Assembly (NCBI RefSeq): GCF_014192225.1
Contig: NZ_JACHXS010000004.1
Location: 1-64,000 of the forward strand
DNA: 64,000 nt
Origin: Pseudoduganella umbonata
GTDB taxonomy: Bacteria; Pseudomonadota; Gammaproteobacteria; Burkholderiales; Burkholderiaceae_D
Reading direction: 5' to 3'
The notes below the pieces were generated by a model. That model was not told the origin of the DNA and searched no databases. It saw only the letters and a program-made list of their open reading frames with translations. Shown piece after piece: positions 24,747 to 34,690 of the stretch; the first letter of the stretch is position 1; every line of letters begins with the position of its first letter. Made by a program: the position numbers and the translations under genes.

Positions 24747-26537
24747 ATGAGCCAATATCAGCCCCCCTTGAAAGACGTCAGTTTTTTGCTCAAACATGTG
24801 TTCGACTTCGATCGGCATGCGCAGCAGTGCGGCTTCGGCGTTGACAGCGACACAGCCCTTTTTATTGCTGAAGAAGCGGGAAAGTTTGCCAGCGAACGGA
24901 TCGATTCGATCAACCGTTCCGCCGACACTGAAGGCGTGCGTCTGGAAGGGTCCACCGTGATCACGGCAACAGGTTTCAAGGAAACCTACCGAGCGTTTTC
25001 CGAAGGGGGATGGAATGGCTTGCGCTTCCCGGAAGAATATGGCGGGCAGGGCCTGAGCGCCGTCATCTCGACAGTGGTCGATGAAATGTGGCACGCCGCG
25101 AGTATCAGCTTCGCGCTGTGCCCGATGCTCACGAACGGCGCCGTGGAAGCGCTGCTCACTGCGGCAGACGACGACGTGAAATCGATGTTCCTGGAAAAAC
25201 TGATTTGCGGCGAATGGACGGGCACGATGAACCTGACCGAACCTGGGGCAGGTTCGGATCTGGCGGCTATCCAGACCAAGGCGACGCGCCAGGCGGACGG
25301 AACTTATCGGATCAAGGGACAAAAGATTTTCATTACTTATGGCGATCACGATTTGACCGACAACGTGATCCATCTCGTACTGGCACGAACCAGCGATGCG
25401 CCGCCGGGAGTGAAAGGCATTTCCCTGTTCGTGGTGCCGAAATACCTGGTGAATCCAGATGGGTCGGTTGGAAACCGCAATGGCGTCCACTGCGCTTCGA
25501 TCGAGCACAAGCTGGGCATCCACGCCAGCCCCACAGCAGTCATGCTCTTCGGCGAGGAAAAAGAAGCGGTCGGCTATCTGGTCGGTGAAGAGAACCGCGG
25601 CCTGGAATATATGTTTGTAATGATGAACGAAGCGCGATTTTCCGTAGGCCTGCAAGGCCTGTCGATTTCGGCGCGTGCCTATCAACATGCGCTGGCTTAT
25701 TCACAGGAACGAATACAGGGCAAGGCCGTTGCCGACGATGGCAGCCACGGCAAGACGATCATTCGCCACCCGGACGTGCGCCGCCAGCTGCTGTCCATGA
25801 AAAGCAAAGTGGATGCAATGCGTGCCTTCGCGGTGTATCTGGCGGTTCAAAAGGACATCGCTCACTCCGATTCGATGACCGGCCATGCCAGGGAAAATGC
25901 GCAATGCCGAATGGAGTTTCTCATCCCAGTGTTCAAAGCCTGGCTTACCGAAAACGCGCAGCACGTTACGTATGACGCGCTTCAGATATTTGGTGGAATG
26001 GGCTTCATCGAGGAAACGGGCGCGGCTCAATATTATCGAGACGCGCGCATTCTTACGATCTACGAAGGAACCACCGCCATCCAGGCCAATGACCTGGTCG
26101 GCCGCAAGACCATCCGGGATGAAGGCCGGACGGCATTGATGCTGATCGAAAGCATGGAGCACAGCGCGTGCGAGTTGCGGGAAGAGAGCGATGCGTCTGG
26201 CCGTGCGCTGTCTTCACAGATGATCGAAGGCTGCGCCGCGTTACGCCGGGTTGGTGAATGGATTCTTGGAAAGCATGCTTCCGCGCCTCGCGAGGTATAT
26301 GCCGGAGCCGTACCTTACGCCGAACTTTGGGGAACCGTTTTCGGGGGCTGGATGCACGTCCTGCGCCTCCAAGCTGTCCTCCGGACCGGAAATAGAAAGG
26401 AATCACTGCATGCCACGGCATTGGCGGCAGAGTTTTATAGCGAACATATTCTGGCGCGCACCTCCGCGCTGGTGTCGGCCATCATGCATGGAGGAGCCAG
26501 CTCGCTTGGTTTTCCCGAAACCGAGTGGCTCAACTGA
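24747..26537 (+). CDS. Acyl-CoA dehydrogenase, long (DmdC/FadE-like, about 600 residues)
   Basis: The 596-residue FAD-dependent dehydrogenase contains the N-terminal extension typical of the long bacterial class. It has the FAD/substrate motif TGTMNLTEPGAGSDLAAIQTKA and the middle domain VKGISLFVVPKYL. The C-terminal signature DALQIFGGMGFIEETGAAQYYRDARILTIYEGTTAIQANDL carries the catalytic Glu in YEGT. Members include 3-methylmercaptopropionyl-CoA dehydrogenases and dehydrogenases for odd or branched substrates. I chose ATG 24747 (MSQYQPP); the frame also extends to a GTG at 24663. It is divergent from the dehydratase operon and shares its operators. Confidence 0.9.
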   Translation: MSQYQPPLKDVSFLLKHVFDFDRHAQQCGFGVDSDTALFIAEEAGKFASERIDSINRSADTEGVRLEGSTVITATGFKETYRAFSEGGWNGLRFPEEYGGQGLSAVISTVVDEMWHAASISFALCPMLTNGAVEALLTAADDDVKSMFLEKLICGEWTGTMNLTEPGAGSDLAAIQTKATRQADGTYRIKGQKIFITYGDHDLTDNVIHLVLARTSDAPPGVKGISLFVVPKYLVNPDGSVGNRNGVHCASIEHKLGIHASPTAVMLFGEEKEAVGYLVGEENRGLEYMFVMMNEARFSVGLQGLSISARAYQHALAYSQERIQGKAVADDGSHGKTIIRHPDVRRQLLSMKSKVDAMRAFAVYLAVQKDIAHSDSMTGHARENAQCRMEFLIPVFKAWLTENAQHVTYDALQIFGGMGFIEETGAAQYYRDARILTIYEGTTAIQANDLVGRKTIRDEGRTALMLIESMEHSACELREESDASGRALSSQMIEGCAALRRVGEWILGKHASAPREVYAGAVPYAELWGTVFGGWMHVLRLQAVLRTGNRKESLHATALAAEFYSEHILARTSALVSAIMHGGASSLGFPETEWLN

Positions 26538-26597
26538 CAGGCACTGGCTTAATCGGAACCTGCTGCATTTTCGATAGATGGCATGAAAGGAATTGCG

Positions 26598-26765
26598 ATG
26601 AACCAGTCGGAAAGGCCGACCAAGGACCAGATACGGGACTGGATGAGAAATCGTCATATTACCGGCGGTCCGGTGCCGGACCTCGAGCAGATCAAGCGGG
26701 AATTGTGGAGAAGTGATGTTGGCGGGCAGCAGCCCTATCGTCCGCCTCGCTTCAATCCCGTGTAG
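26598..26765 (+). CDS. Small hypothetical protein (DQIRDWM family-like)
   Basis: This 55-residue charged protein has TKDQIRDWMRNRH followed by PVPDLEQIKRELWR. I recall similar short proteobacterial proteins with a (K)DxIRxWL...PPxxEQIRRELG pattern and unknown function. GAAAGGA lies 7-8 bases upstream of ATG 26598; another ATG is found at 26583. It follows the acyl-CoA dehydrogenase by 60 bases and is probably its operon partner. The acyl-CoA dehydrogenase transcript then ends at the border of the inserted kinase region. Confidence 0.55.
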   Translation: MNQSERPTKDQIRDWMRNRHITGGPVPDLEQIKRELWRSDVGGQQPYRPPRFNPV

Positions 26766-26941
26766 AGCTCCAGAAAGGCAGTAAACTAACCGATTTTTCT
26801 GTTCAGGGCCGGCCTGCCGTCACACGTTATCGACAAATCAGTGGGCAGGGGCAAGCCCGTTCAGTTTAAAGATGGCGATGGCTCGGAGGCCATGCGGCGG
26901 AGGAGAAATTTTGACCAGCCAACTCAAGGAGCGACATCCAG

Positions 26942-27115
26942 ATGGCCGCCGCGGTCCGCTGCGGCCTGGAAATCGACGGCGCCCGCGGCAGCGTCGCCAC
27001 GTGGACCCACATGGCGGCAAACGGAGCTGCCTCGGACACGATTGCGCGGGTTTTGGCTTCGCCCCGCAGGCGGCTTGGCGATCGGCCCTATTCCAGCGCC
27101 TCGCTTGGACAATAG
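26942..27115 (+). CDS. Possible small protein, 57 codons
   Basis: An ATG at 26942 is preceded by CAAGGAG and opens a 57-codon frame whose product contains GSVATWTHMAANGAASDTIARVLASPRRR. The middle looks like an amphipathic helix-turn-helix-like stretch. G/C in third positions suggests real coding. I do not recognise the family. A competing frame begins with TTG at 26911 after GGAGGAG, so this assignment is tentative. Confidence 0.3.
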   Translation: MAAAVRCGLEIDGARGSVATWTHMAANGAASDTIARVLASPRRRLGDRPYSSASLGQ

Positions 27116-27342
27116 GCGTCGCGAGAGCGAGCCTATCCTCGACACCGACGTAGGCCGCGTTGAAACGCGCCACCGTTGCGTCGCGCGAGCAATATTTGTG
27201 ACCTGCCGCGCTTTGCCCAGGCGCAGCGGTGCGTTTTCGAGTTACGCTTGTCCTGAACATTGGCGGCAGGCGCGTCGACACCAACGCCTGGTCGCGGACT
27301 CGGTCCGCTTTTCAAAGCAAACTGTCGATCCGGGGTGACGCC

Positions 27343-28488
27343 ATGGCATGGGCCGCAGAGAAAAACGTTTTCGCCGAAGGGCTCTCCGAGGAGGCCATTG
27401 AGCTTCTATCCATGCGTGAGGCCGTCTTTGACCGTTGGGAAGCCAGCGCGCGCGGCGAGATCGAGGGGGCGGCCGAGCTGCTCGCCCCCGCCCTCACGGA
27501 CAATCTGCCAAGCCTCTACGACAATCTGGCCGAGGCCATCAGCCCCGGCATAGCCCGCCAGACCGCCACCGAAAACACGACCGCCGCCCAGTCTCACGGA
27601 AGCGAGCGTGCCCGCCTCACCCGCTTTGGCCCCGACGAGGTCTTGCGCGAATACCAGTTGTTTCGCGACGCCATTCGCGACGTCGCCCACGAGCGCGGAG
27701 CGCGGTGGTCCGCCGAGACCTGGGCGTCGATTGGGCGCTCGATCGAGATCGCGGCGCGCGAGTCGCTGCGGGAGTTTGCCGCGACGCATGAAGCGCTGCG
27801 CCGCCGCGTCGCCGCGACGCTGTCCCATGACATGCGCGCGCCGCTTTCGGTCATCGCCACGGGGCTGCAGCTCATCGCGCTGACCAACGACCTCGGCGCG
27901 GCCAAAGTCTTCGCGGAAAAAATCAAGCATCAAACCGAGCGGCTCGACGAGATGATTGGCGAGCTCCTTGACGCGCTGACCGCGATGCGGCAGGAGTCGC
28001 GCCCCTTGGCCCTCTCGCGCTTCGACATGCTCGATTTGGCGAGCGAAGTGGCGGACGAATTCAAGAAGGAAGGCTCCGGCGCCTTGGCCGTCTCGGGGGA
28101 GGTCGTCGAGGGCCATTGGTGCGCCCCCGCCATGCGCAGGGCCTTGGAGAACCTGGTCGCGAACGCCATCAACCACGGCGCGCCTGGCGGCGAGGTCGCG
28201 ATCGCCGTCAAGCAGGAGCGCGGGCGCGTCTCCGTGTCGGTCCACAACTTTGGCCCGGCAATTCCCGTGGACCGCCGCGAGCGCATCTTCGGTTACCTCG
28301 CGCGCGACGTCGGCCTAGGCGTCGCCGGATGGGGCATCGGTCTTCCGTCCGCGCAAAATGTCGCGGAGGCCCACGGCGGCAGCGTCTTGGTGGACAGCTC
28401 CGACGAAGCGGGCACTACCTTCACGATCGACGCGCCTGTCGATTGCCGGCCCTTCGTCAAAGGCGCGGTCCCTCCCCTTCTTCGCTGA
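27343..28488 (+). CDS. Sensor histidine kinase with RsbRD-like N-terminal domain
   Basis: The 381-residue cytosolic kinase has no membrane segment. The N-terminal 110 residues (LSMREAVFDRWEASARG...LTDNLPSLYDNLAEAI) look like an RsbRD N-terminal sensor domain. The H-box TLSHDMRAPLSV has His at position 162, the N-box is ALENLVANAINHG, and the G-box is GWGIGLPSAQNVAEAHGG. ATG 27343 follows CCGGGGTGACGCC. No response regulator gene is adjacent. Two decayed copies of the same kinase type lie at 30.3-31.1 and 45.1 kb. The signal and partner are unknown. Confidence 0.85.
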   Translation: MAWAAEKNVFAEGLSEEAIELLSMREAVFDRWEASARGEIEGAAELLAPALTDNLPSLYDNLAEAISPGIARQTATENTTAAQSHGSERARLTRFGPDEVLREYQLFRDAIRDVAHERGARWSAETWASIGRSIEIAARESLREFAATHEALRRRVAATLSHDMRAPLSVIATGLQLIALTNDLGAAKVFAEKIKHQTERLDEMIGELLDALTAMRQESRPLALSRFDMLDLASEVADEFKKEGSGALAVSGEVVEGHWCAPAMRRALENLVANAINHGAPGGEVAIAVKQERGRVSVSVHNFGPAIPVDRRERIFGYLARDVGLGVAGWGIGLPSAQNVAEAHGGSVLVDSSDEAGTTFTIDAPVDCRPFVKGAVPPLLR

Positions 28489-28829
28489 GGGCCGAAGGCC
28501 TGACTCGATAGGTTGAGAAGGCGCAGTTTTTTACGAAAATTCTAGCGATCCACTCTCCCCCATGGCTCCGCGTGAGCATCGCGCCATGAAAAATGCGGAC
28601 TCGGCCGCGTCGATCAATTTCATCCAGCGACGCCCAACGGCCGCGGACCAAATGCTGCGGCGCGCAAACTAGCGCCATGCACGCTTGCTTAGCGCGCGCC
28701 GTGCGGTCGGTTCGCTCCCGCACGGTGCGACATGCATGCTGCGAAAAGCGGCTACGCGGACAATTCCGTGTCAGTGGCGATTTCCAGCACATCCCTCAGG
28801 ACTTGCAATCGCTCGACCTTGGCGAGGGC
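28489..28829. other. Gap between convergent genes
   Basis: No supported gene lies between the kinase and the CheB-like gene, which converge here. One leftward frame (28457-28792) is open but shows no family features. Confidence 0.35.
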
Positions 28830-29861
28830 TCACTCATCAGGGGCATGTCCGAAGAAGCCGGGGTCCAGGACGAGGTCGCGCAGCGCCTTCAGCCGGGACT
28901 CCGCGTCAGCCGCTTGCTGTTCGAATCTCTCTGCGTTCGCCATGCGCCCTACTTTCGTGTGCATCTCCGCCAGTTGCCTGATCAGCAGGATGCGTTCTTC
29001 GACACTTCGGATCGCGTCCCACAATCCGTTATCGATTTCGGCATTCACTTCCTCCATCAGTGCCACCGGGGAGAAGGCGTGGCCGGTATGACAGCGGAAC
29101 CGCACCATCGTCCCTTCCTTGATCTGAACAAGCACACCATGGCAGTCCGGACAGGTGTACTTCGATACCGGCCCCAGGTCCATGATGCCTGCGGCCATTC
29201 CATTGCCCTCCAGGGCGATAGCGACTTCCGTGCGTGCGCGTTCCGCATCGCTGTCCGTGCGCCTTTTCCAACTGGCCGGTGCAAGCACTTCGGTAGCAAG
29301 CCGGTCAGCAAGTGCGCGCAACGTACCCACACAATCGATCTGCACCTGCTCAATGGCGCTTTGCGGCATGGAAGAAAAACTGGCTTCGTCCGGATCCTGG
29401 ACGAATGCCAGCCCACCGTGGTCCTTGATCGCCCACAGCCCCGCCGTGCCATCGTCGAGTGCTCCTGTCAGGACCACGCCGATGACCCGCGATCCATAAG
29501 CCACCGCAGCAGAGCGGAACAGGACATCGACGGCTGGTCGGGAGCGGCTCTCCTTGGGGCCGCGTGTCAGCCGGATACCGTCTCGCATTACCATCAGGTG
29601 CCGATCCGCACTGGCGGTAAAGACCGTACCGGGTTGAAGCTCGTCACCGTCCCTAGCTGGCCTGACCCGCAAGGAAGTGCGCTTGGCCAAGATGCCGTCG
29701 AGCTGGCTTGGTGCCGAAGGAGAGACATGCAGGACGACCAGGATGACAGCGTCGAATTCGGCGGGAAGGAAGCCCAGTAGTTTCGACAACGCTTCAACGC
29801 CACCGGCGGAGGTGCCGATCACGACAATATTTCGCCGGTCATCGAGAAGTTTCAACGCCAT
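28830..29861 (-). CDS. CheB-type methylesterase, stand-alone
   Basis: The 343-residue protein has an intact CheB catalytic domain: Ser in VIGTSAGGVEAL (about 18), His in LVVLHVSPSAPSQL (about 45) and Asp in VVLTGALDDGTAGL (about 135). The receiver domain of classical CheB is absent. The C-terminal third has a CPDCHG...RFRCHTGHAFS motif with possible zinc-binding Cys/His, followed by a helical segment (ERILLIRQLAEMHTKVG). Such proteins accompany sensor kinases rather than flagellar chemotaxis and may demethylate or deamidate a receptor. No cheR is present in the window. Confidence 0.85.
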   Translation of the reverse strand: MALKLLDDRRNIVVIGTSAGGVEALSKLLGFLPAEFDAVILVVLHVSPSAPSQLDGILAKRTSLRVRPARDGDELQPGTVFTASADRHLMVMRDGIRLTRGPKESRSRPAVDVLFRSAAVAYGSRVIGVVLTGALDDGTAGLWAIKDHGGLAFVQDPDEASFSSMPQSAIEQVQIDCVGTLRALADRLATEVLAPASWKRRTDSDAERARTEVAIALEGNGMAAGIMDLGPVSKYTCPDCHGVLVQIKEGTMVRFRCHTGHAFSPVALMEEVNAEIDNGLWDAIRSVEERILLIRQLAEMHTKVGRMANAERFEQQAADAESRLKALRDLVLDPGFFGHAPDE

Positions 29862-30264
29862 TCCTTTCAGTGGTGGCTTAGAGCGTCAGGGATCAGAATC
29901 CGGCTCGGCAATACGAACCGTCGATCGCATTGAGGGGAGCTATCAATGCTCGATGACGGACGGCTCGATGTGTGAATGGCTCAGTGAGGACGAGAAAACG
30001 TTGTTTTCACGACCTCCTGTCTGGATATCGCCTCGCCCGCGTCTCACGGTGTCAGCTACTGGCCAGCGCGATGTGGTCAAAGCCCGGCTATCCTGATGCG
30101 AGACTAACACGGCATTCAGGATGCCAAGCCGCGATTTTTTACCATGGCAGTGCTGCACATTGACTGATAATTGGTATCTGACGTGGGCGTGGGGGCACAG
30201 GGGAATGACGAGTTGCATCCACCAACAATTACGCATCCCTGCAACGCACTTCCATTGCTCACGT
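29862..30264. other. Gap, no gene seen
   Basis: This lies between the CheB-like gene start and the kinase relic. It should hold the promoter of the CheB-like gene. No coding signature was found. Confidence 0.4.
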
Positions 30265-31112
30265 CTATGCAACAAAAGGGCGGCAATCGACAGGCACGTC
30301 AATGAGGAAAGTGATTTCCATCTCGGGTGAGCTATCCGCGGCCACGCTGGCTCCGTGGCTTTCCGCAACAGCCTTGACGAATTGTCGACCATGCCCCACC
30401 CGGGCACCGCCGTCGAGTCGCCCTCTCGGCGCAAATAGTCAAATATCCGGTTGTGCTGATCCTCGGGAATCGGATTGCCCTCGTTGTGGACGCTGAGCAT
30501 CAATCTACCTCGCGTCGCGCGCGTTCGTACTTTGACTTTCTTCCCGTCGCCATATTTGATCGCGTTGTTGACCAGCTCTTACAGGGCCCGGCGCAAGTTG
30601 GATCGGCACCAGTAGCCTTCGACCGGATTACCCAGCGCTTCGAACGTACAAACGCCCGCCAGCGTCTGGCCAGATTGGTCGCAAACCTCCTGGACCAAAC
30701 CGTGCACGTCGAACGTCGATAAATGCAGGGGAACCTTCACATGGCCCTGACAGGTCAAGGCGTCCAGCAGTTCGGCCATCATATCCCGAAGACGCAGCGC
30801 ATTGGATTCGATCTTGGATGCGGTTCGGCGCGCCACTTCGATGCTCGGGGCAATGCCGATCCGCTGCGCGCCGTTGGCGATGACGGCCAACGGCGTGCGC
30901 ATGTCATGCGAGAGTGCCGCTGCGACCTTGCGCCGCATCTCCTCATGAATGTCTGTAAATCCACCTATCGCTTCCCGGGTGGCCGAATTGATCGACTGGT
31001 CGATGACCGCCCAGTCGCGTGCGCCAAGAGTCACGCGGCCTTCGGCGACCGCTGCGATCGATTCCCGGAAGATCTGGTACTCGTGTATCACTTGGTCCGG
31101 ACTTCCGCATCC
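30265..31112 (-). pseudogene. Broken sensor histidine kinase (copy 2)
   Basis: This is a relic of the same family as the kinase at 27343-28488. PDQVIHEYQIFRESI matches GPDEVLREYQLFRDAI, and AALSHDMRTPLAVIANG keeps the H-box. A TAA stop at 30579-30581 interrupts the N-box (RRAL-stop-ELVNNAIKYG). Near 30384-30394 a missing base shifts the frame: restoring one G gives GWGMGRQFVKAVAESHG and then a tail ending VPVDCRPFVA and a TAG at 30265. The sensor domain is missing upstream of 31112, where a stop appears. So the gene has a nonsense codon, a frameshift and a 5' truncation. Confidence 0.8.
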
Positions 31113-32201
31113 CGCCGTTTTTTATTCCCGCCGGCTCCTACATTTCTCCTATGGCGGTCTGATTCGGCCGCTTGGGCGAGGACAGCGCTCAGCGCGCTCG
31201 GCGGCGAGCCGTCCGCTGCGGAGAAAGCCGAGGGCGTCGCCATTCCGATTAAAGCGTGGCTCGACCTCTCGGCAGGGCCGTTATGCTCGTGGCTCGTCGC
31301 CAACGCGCGGTTGCGATCCCAGGTTCTGGCCGGCCGCGGCTGGGCGACATGGATTTCGAAGCCCGGATCGTGGGCGGCGAAGGCTCTTCAATAACTTCCG
31401 CGATGGCGTGCTCGCTCGTCGGTCTCGGCCCGGTCCCCGGCAACGGGCCCGCGTCCCGCTTGGGTGAGCGCCGGCAGTTGGTCCTCGATTGCCGCACTGC
31501 CGCCCGCGGTTGGTCGGTCGCCGTGAGAGCCATCGACGCCGAGGGGAAGGTCGGCGCCGAGCTTGCGCGTGTGGATGTTCAATGAGACGCGTCGCAGCGG
31601 CGCCGGGCCGAGTTCGTCCTCGGCTGGCCAAAATTGGGCCGCGACTCCCCACGCCAACGCCCATTTGGCCGCCCTGCTCCGCCCGCCCGAGTCTGAGCTC
31701 GCCACCAGGCGATCCATGGCGACCGCCTTGCGATATCGCGCGTAGGCGCGGATCCAGCCCCGCGGTCGACAGATCTCCAACGCGTCCTCCATTATTGACC
31801 TGAACAGCGCCCATCGTAGCGCTTAGCCGCTTTGGCAAGCTTGGCTTGCCGATTGAGCGTCGGAACGTTTGATCCAAATCGGTAGATGAAGGCAAGCCAG
31901 GGCAAACCAATGGATCGGAAATTGTGCAAGTCGTTGAATGCAATAGAACCTGAACGGCGCGAGTGCGGGTGAATGAGTGCGAATCCGACCGAGAAGATGC
32001 CCCCAATAGTGCAGCAGTACAATGGCCAGTGGCCTTGGCGGTTCCATTGCCGGCGACGTTGAAATATATCGCGAACTGCCAAATATGGAGCTCGGCCAGC
32101 GCCGACATCATGCTGCACGGTTCTGCAGCATAAATAAGTAGATGAACCACTGCACTTCACTGCTCTCCGCCCGCCAGCTCTGGGCAAGTGCACCGTTCCG
32201 A
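31113..32201. other. Decayed or foreign region without clear genes
   Basis: Open frames exist on both strands. The best by codon pattern (many G/C third positions) is leftward at 31388-31792, about 134 codons, containing AYARYRKAVAMDRLVA and KWALAWGVAAQFW. I recognise no family. A second leftward frame at 31823-32047 is aromatic-rich. The stretch has the look of a decayed insertion between the kinase relic and the thiolase gene. Confidence 0.35.
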
Positions 32202-33383
32202 TCAGACCCGTTCGAAGATCACGGCGATGCCTTGGCCACCACCGATGCACATTGTCGCCAGCGCGTATCTGCCGCCGATACGTTGCAACTCATAGATGGC
32301 TTTGGTCGCGATGATGGCGCCGGAACCGCCGACGGGATGACCGAGCGCGATTGCCCCGCCATTCGGGTTGGTTTTCGCCGGGTCGAGTTCCAGACCGGTA
32401 TTGACAGCAATGGCTTGCGCTGCGAACGCCTCATTCGACTCGATGACGTCCATCTGATCGATAGTCAGTTGCGCCTTCCTGAGGGCCAGCCTGGACGCTG
32501 GAATCGGCCCCTCGCCCATAATGTCATTTGCCACGCCACTGATGGCATACGATACGATGCGGGCAATTGGCTGATGTCCGGCTTTTTCGGCAATGTCCGC
32601 TGCGGCCAGAACAAAGAACGCCGCGCCATCGTTGATCCCCGATGCATTGCCCGCAGTGACCGTGCCGTCGCTCTTGAATGCAGGCTTCATTTTTGCCAGC
32701 GATGCCATTGTGGTGCCCGGCTTCACATGCTCATCGGTCTCGAAAACAATGTCGCCCTTCCGGGTCTGTGTGACGATCGGTACGATCTGGGACCTGAACC
32801 GGCCTTCCTCGATTGCGAGGACCGCTCTACGCTGAGACTCGACCGCGAACGCATCCTGCTGCTCCCGTGAGATGCTCCATTTGACGGCAAGGTTTTCAGC
32901 TGTGATGCCCATGTGCCCAACGCCAAATGGGTCGTTGAGCGCGGCAACCACCAGGTCGATCGCTTTCGTATCGCCCAGCCTGGCCCCACTACGCAATGCC
33001 GGCATCATGTAGCCGCCACGCGACATGATTTCGACGCCGCCCCCGATACCATAGTCAAAGTCACCCAACATGATGTTCTGCGCCGCAGTGACGATCCCTT
33101 GCAGTCCCGACGAACACAGGCGGTTCACCTGCATGGCGATCGAGTCCATCGGCATGCCGGCCTGAATAGAAGCGACCCGCGATACGTAGGCGTAACGGGC
33201 ATCGGTAGGAATACAGGTACCGACGACAGCATTGCCGATCAAGTGAGGCGCTACGCCGGAACGGGCGATGCATTCTTTCATCACCAAGCCGGCAAGTTCG
33301 GCCGGTTCCAACCCGGACAGTGCACCACCGAATGCACCAATGGCGGAGCGCGCAGCGCTCAATACCACGACGTCTTTCATCAT
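32202..33383 (-). CDS. Acetyl-CoA acetyltransferase/thiolase
   Basis: The 393-residue thiolase has the nucleophile Cys in VNRLCSSGLQGIVTAAQ (about 88), the His in NGGAIALGHPVGGSGA and the second catalytic Cys in ATMCIGGGQG near the C-terminus. Both domains are complete. It condenses or cleaves 3-oxoacyl-CoA with CoA, the last step of beta-oxidation. ATG 33383 follows AGAGGAG by 7 bases; a second ATG is directly next to it. It shares orientation with the IclR gene 219 bases upstream and probably belongs to the catabolic cluster at 16-26 kb. Confidence 0.92.
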   Translation of the reverse strand: MMKDVVVLSAARSAIGAFGGALSGLEPAELAGLVMKECIARSGVAPHLIGNAVVGTCIPTDARYAYVSRVASIQAGMPMDSIAMQVNRLCSSGLQGIVTAAQNIMLGDFDYGIGGGVEIMSRGGYMMPALRSGARLGDTKAIDLVVAALNDPFGVGHMGITAENLAVKWSISREQQDAFAVESQRRAVLAIEEGRFRSQIVPIVTQTRKGDIVFETDEHVKPGTTMASLAKMKPAFKSDGTVTAGNASGINDGAAFFVLAAADIAEKAGHQPIARIVSYAISGVANDIMGEGPIPASRLALRKAQLTIDQMDVIESNEAFAAQAIAVNTGLELDPAKTNPNGGAIALGHPVGGSGAIIATKAIYELQRIGGRYALATMCIGGGQGIAVIFERV

Positions 33384-33602
33384 GAGACAACTCCTCTGGT
33401 TAACAACTGTGTTCACCCGCGGCAAGTCCAGACTGATTGCGGCAAGATTCCGCCGCCAGAAAAGCGTCACGCAATCAGATCGATACGTGGCGGCCCTGGT
33501 GCAATACCTGCATTGCAGGTTTCTTCCGAATTTGCTCAGGCGGTGAAGGAGCCGTAAGCAGATGCATTCGCCGGAGAAGCAAGCTACCAGTGGGCCGTCC
33601 TG

Positions 33603-34376
33603 TCAGATCGCCTCTCTCGGCGCCATGGTTCGATGCGACCAAGAGTCGACATGTCTAAGCAGTATTTCACCCAACTGCGGCACCCGCTCCTTCATGTCGG
33701 CAGCGGGGCCCACTAGCGTGATCGACGCCACAGCTTCACCGTTTTGATTGCGCACGCTTGCGGCAACTGCAAAACGCGGGCTTCTCAGGCCCGTATTCGT
33801 GGCAAGTCCCGTTCTCATGATTTCATCGAATTCCTGGAGGAAGGTGTTCACCAGTTCGGATTCGTCAGCGCTACGGCGGCGCAAATAGGATTCCCGCTCA
33901 ACGATCGACCGAGCCGCAAGCAAAGACTTCCCTCCCGCGGTGGCCAACAGCGTTCGACGAATGTTGGTGCGCGCCTCGAACCCGGCGATGGCATCGCTAC
34001 CTGCTTCCGCGATATAGATGAGATGATCCCCGGCTTGCACGCCGAGAAAAACCGCTAAACCAGTTTCCTCATGAAGTTTGACAAGATCTGAATGTGTCAC
34101 GAGCCCCGCGCGGACATGACCGCTTGCGAGCGTGAGTCCATACACGGCGGGGCCAAGGTAATAGCGATGATTGACCTCATACAGCCACCCTTTTGCCAGC
34201 AGCCCGCTGAGAAAACCGTGAATCGAACTCTTTGGAGCGTCCAGGGCTCTCACGAGTTCGGCAAAAGTCATTCCTGGGTTATATACCACCTCTTCCAGGA
34301 TACGAGTCACCCTGTCAACCGTACGGTGGTTCTCCGGAACGCGTTGGGGACGAACGTCGGGGGTGCGCTGATCCAT
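33603..34376 (-). CDS. IclR-family transcriptional regulator
   Basis: The 257-residue regulator has a winged-helix N-terminus (TVDRVTRILEEVVYNPGMTFAELVRALDAPKSSIHGFLSGLLAKGWLYEV) and the IclR effector domain (GRALLAT-like TLLATAGGKSLLAAR, RSPRFAVAASVRNQNGEAVASITLVGP). ATG 34376 follows AAAGGGAAATA. Palindromes about 315-350 bp upstream match those between the dehydratase operon and the acyl-CoA dehydrogenase gene. It therefore probably controls itself, the thiolase and both arms of the 16-26 kb cluster in response to a pathway intermediate. Confidence 0.87.
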   Translation of the reverse strand: MDQRTPDVRPQRVPENHRTVDRVTRILEEVVYNPGMTFAELVRALDAPKSSIHGFLSGLLAKGWLYEVNHRYYLGPAVYGLTLASGHVRAGLVTHSDLVKLHEETGLAVFLGVQAGDHLIYIAEAGSDAIAGFEARTNIRRTLLATAGGKSLLAARSIVERESYLRRRSADESELVNTFLQEFDEIMRTGLATNTGLRSPRFAVAASVRNQNGEAVASITLVGPAADMKERVPQLGEILLRHVDSWSHRTMAPREAI

Positions 34377-34689
34377 TATTTCCCTTTTTCATTGCTGAAC
34401 TGCCACGACAAGCTAGCGAAAACCGTCGCCTCCCATGAATCCAGCGGATGGCGCCGACTGCCTGGCAAATCTCTTGCATGTTTTCCCGTGCGCCAAGCCT
34501 CTTCCACGAGCATGTTTTCCCTATTCGTGCCTGCCTGCTTGTGGAAAAGCATGCATTCAATAGTCAGACGCAACTTTGTGAAAATCTCGTTGGTCCCCTG
34601 CCCGCTTGACCACCATGCACGGTGTCGTAAGATGCAATATGCAGGCAGGAGCATGGAATCGACATCGTTCGAACATTTGCTGATTTCTT
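34377..34689. other. Long leader of the IclR gene, no gene seen
   Basis: This holds the sequence between the IclR start and its putative operators. A leftward open frame (34376-34654) has no recognisable features. Confidence 0.35.
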
Positions 34690-34690
34690 A

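Noticed and set aside
24711..25688. Leftward 325-codon frame
   Set aside because: It is antisense to the acyl-CoA dehydrogenase gene and shows no domain.
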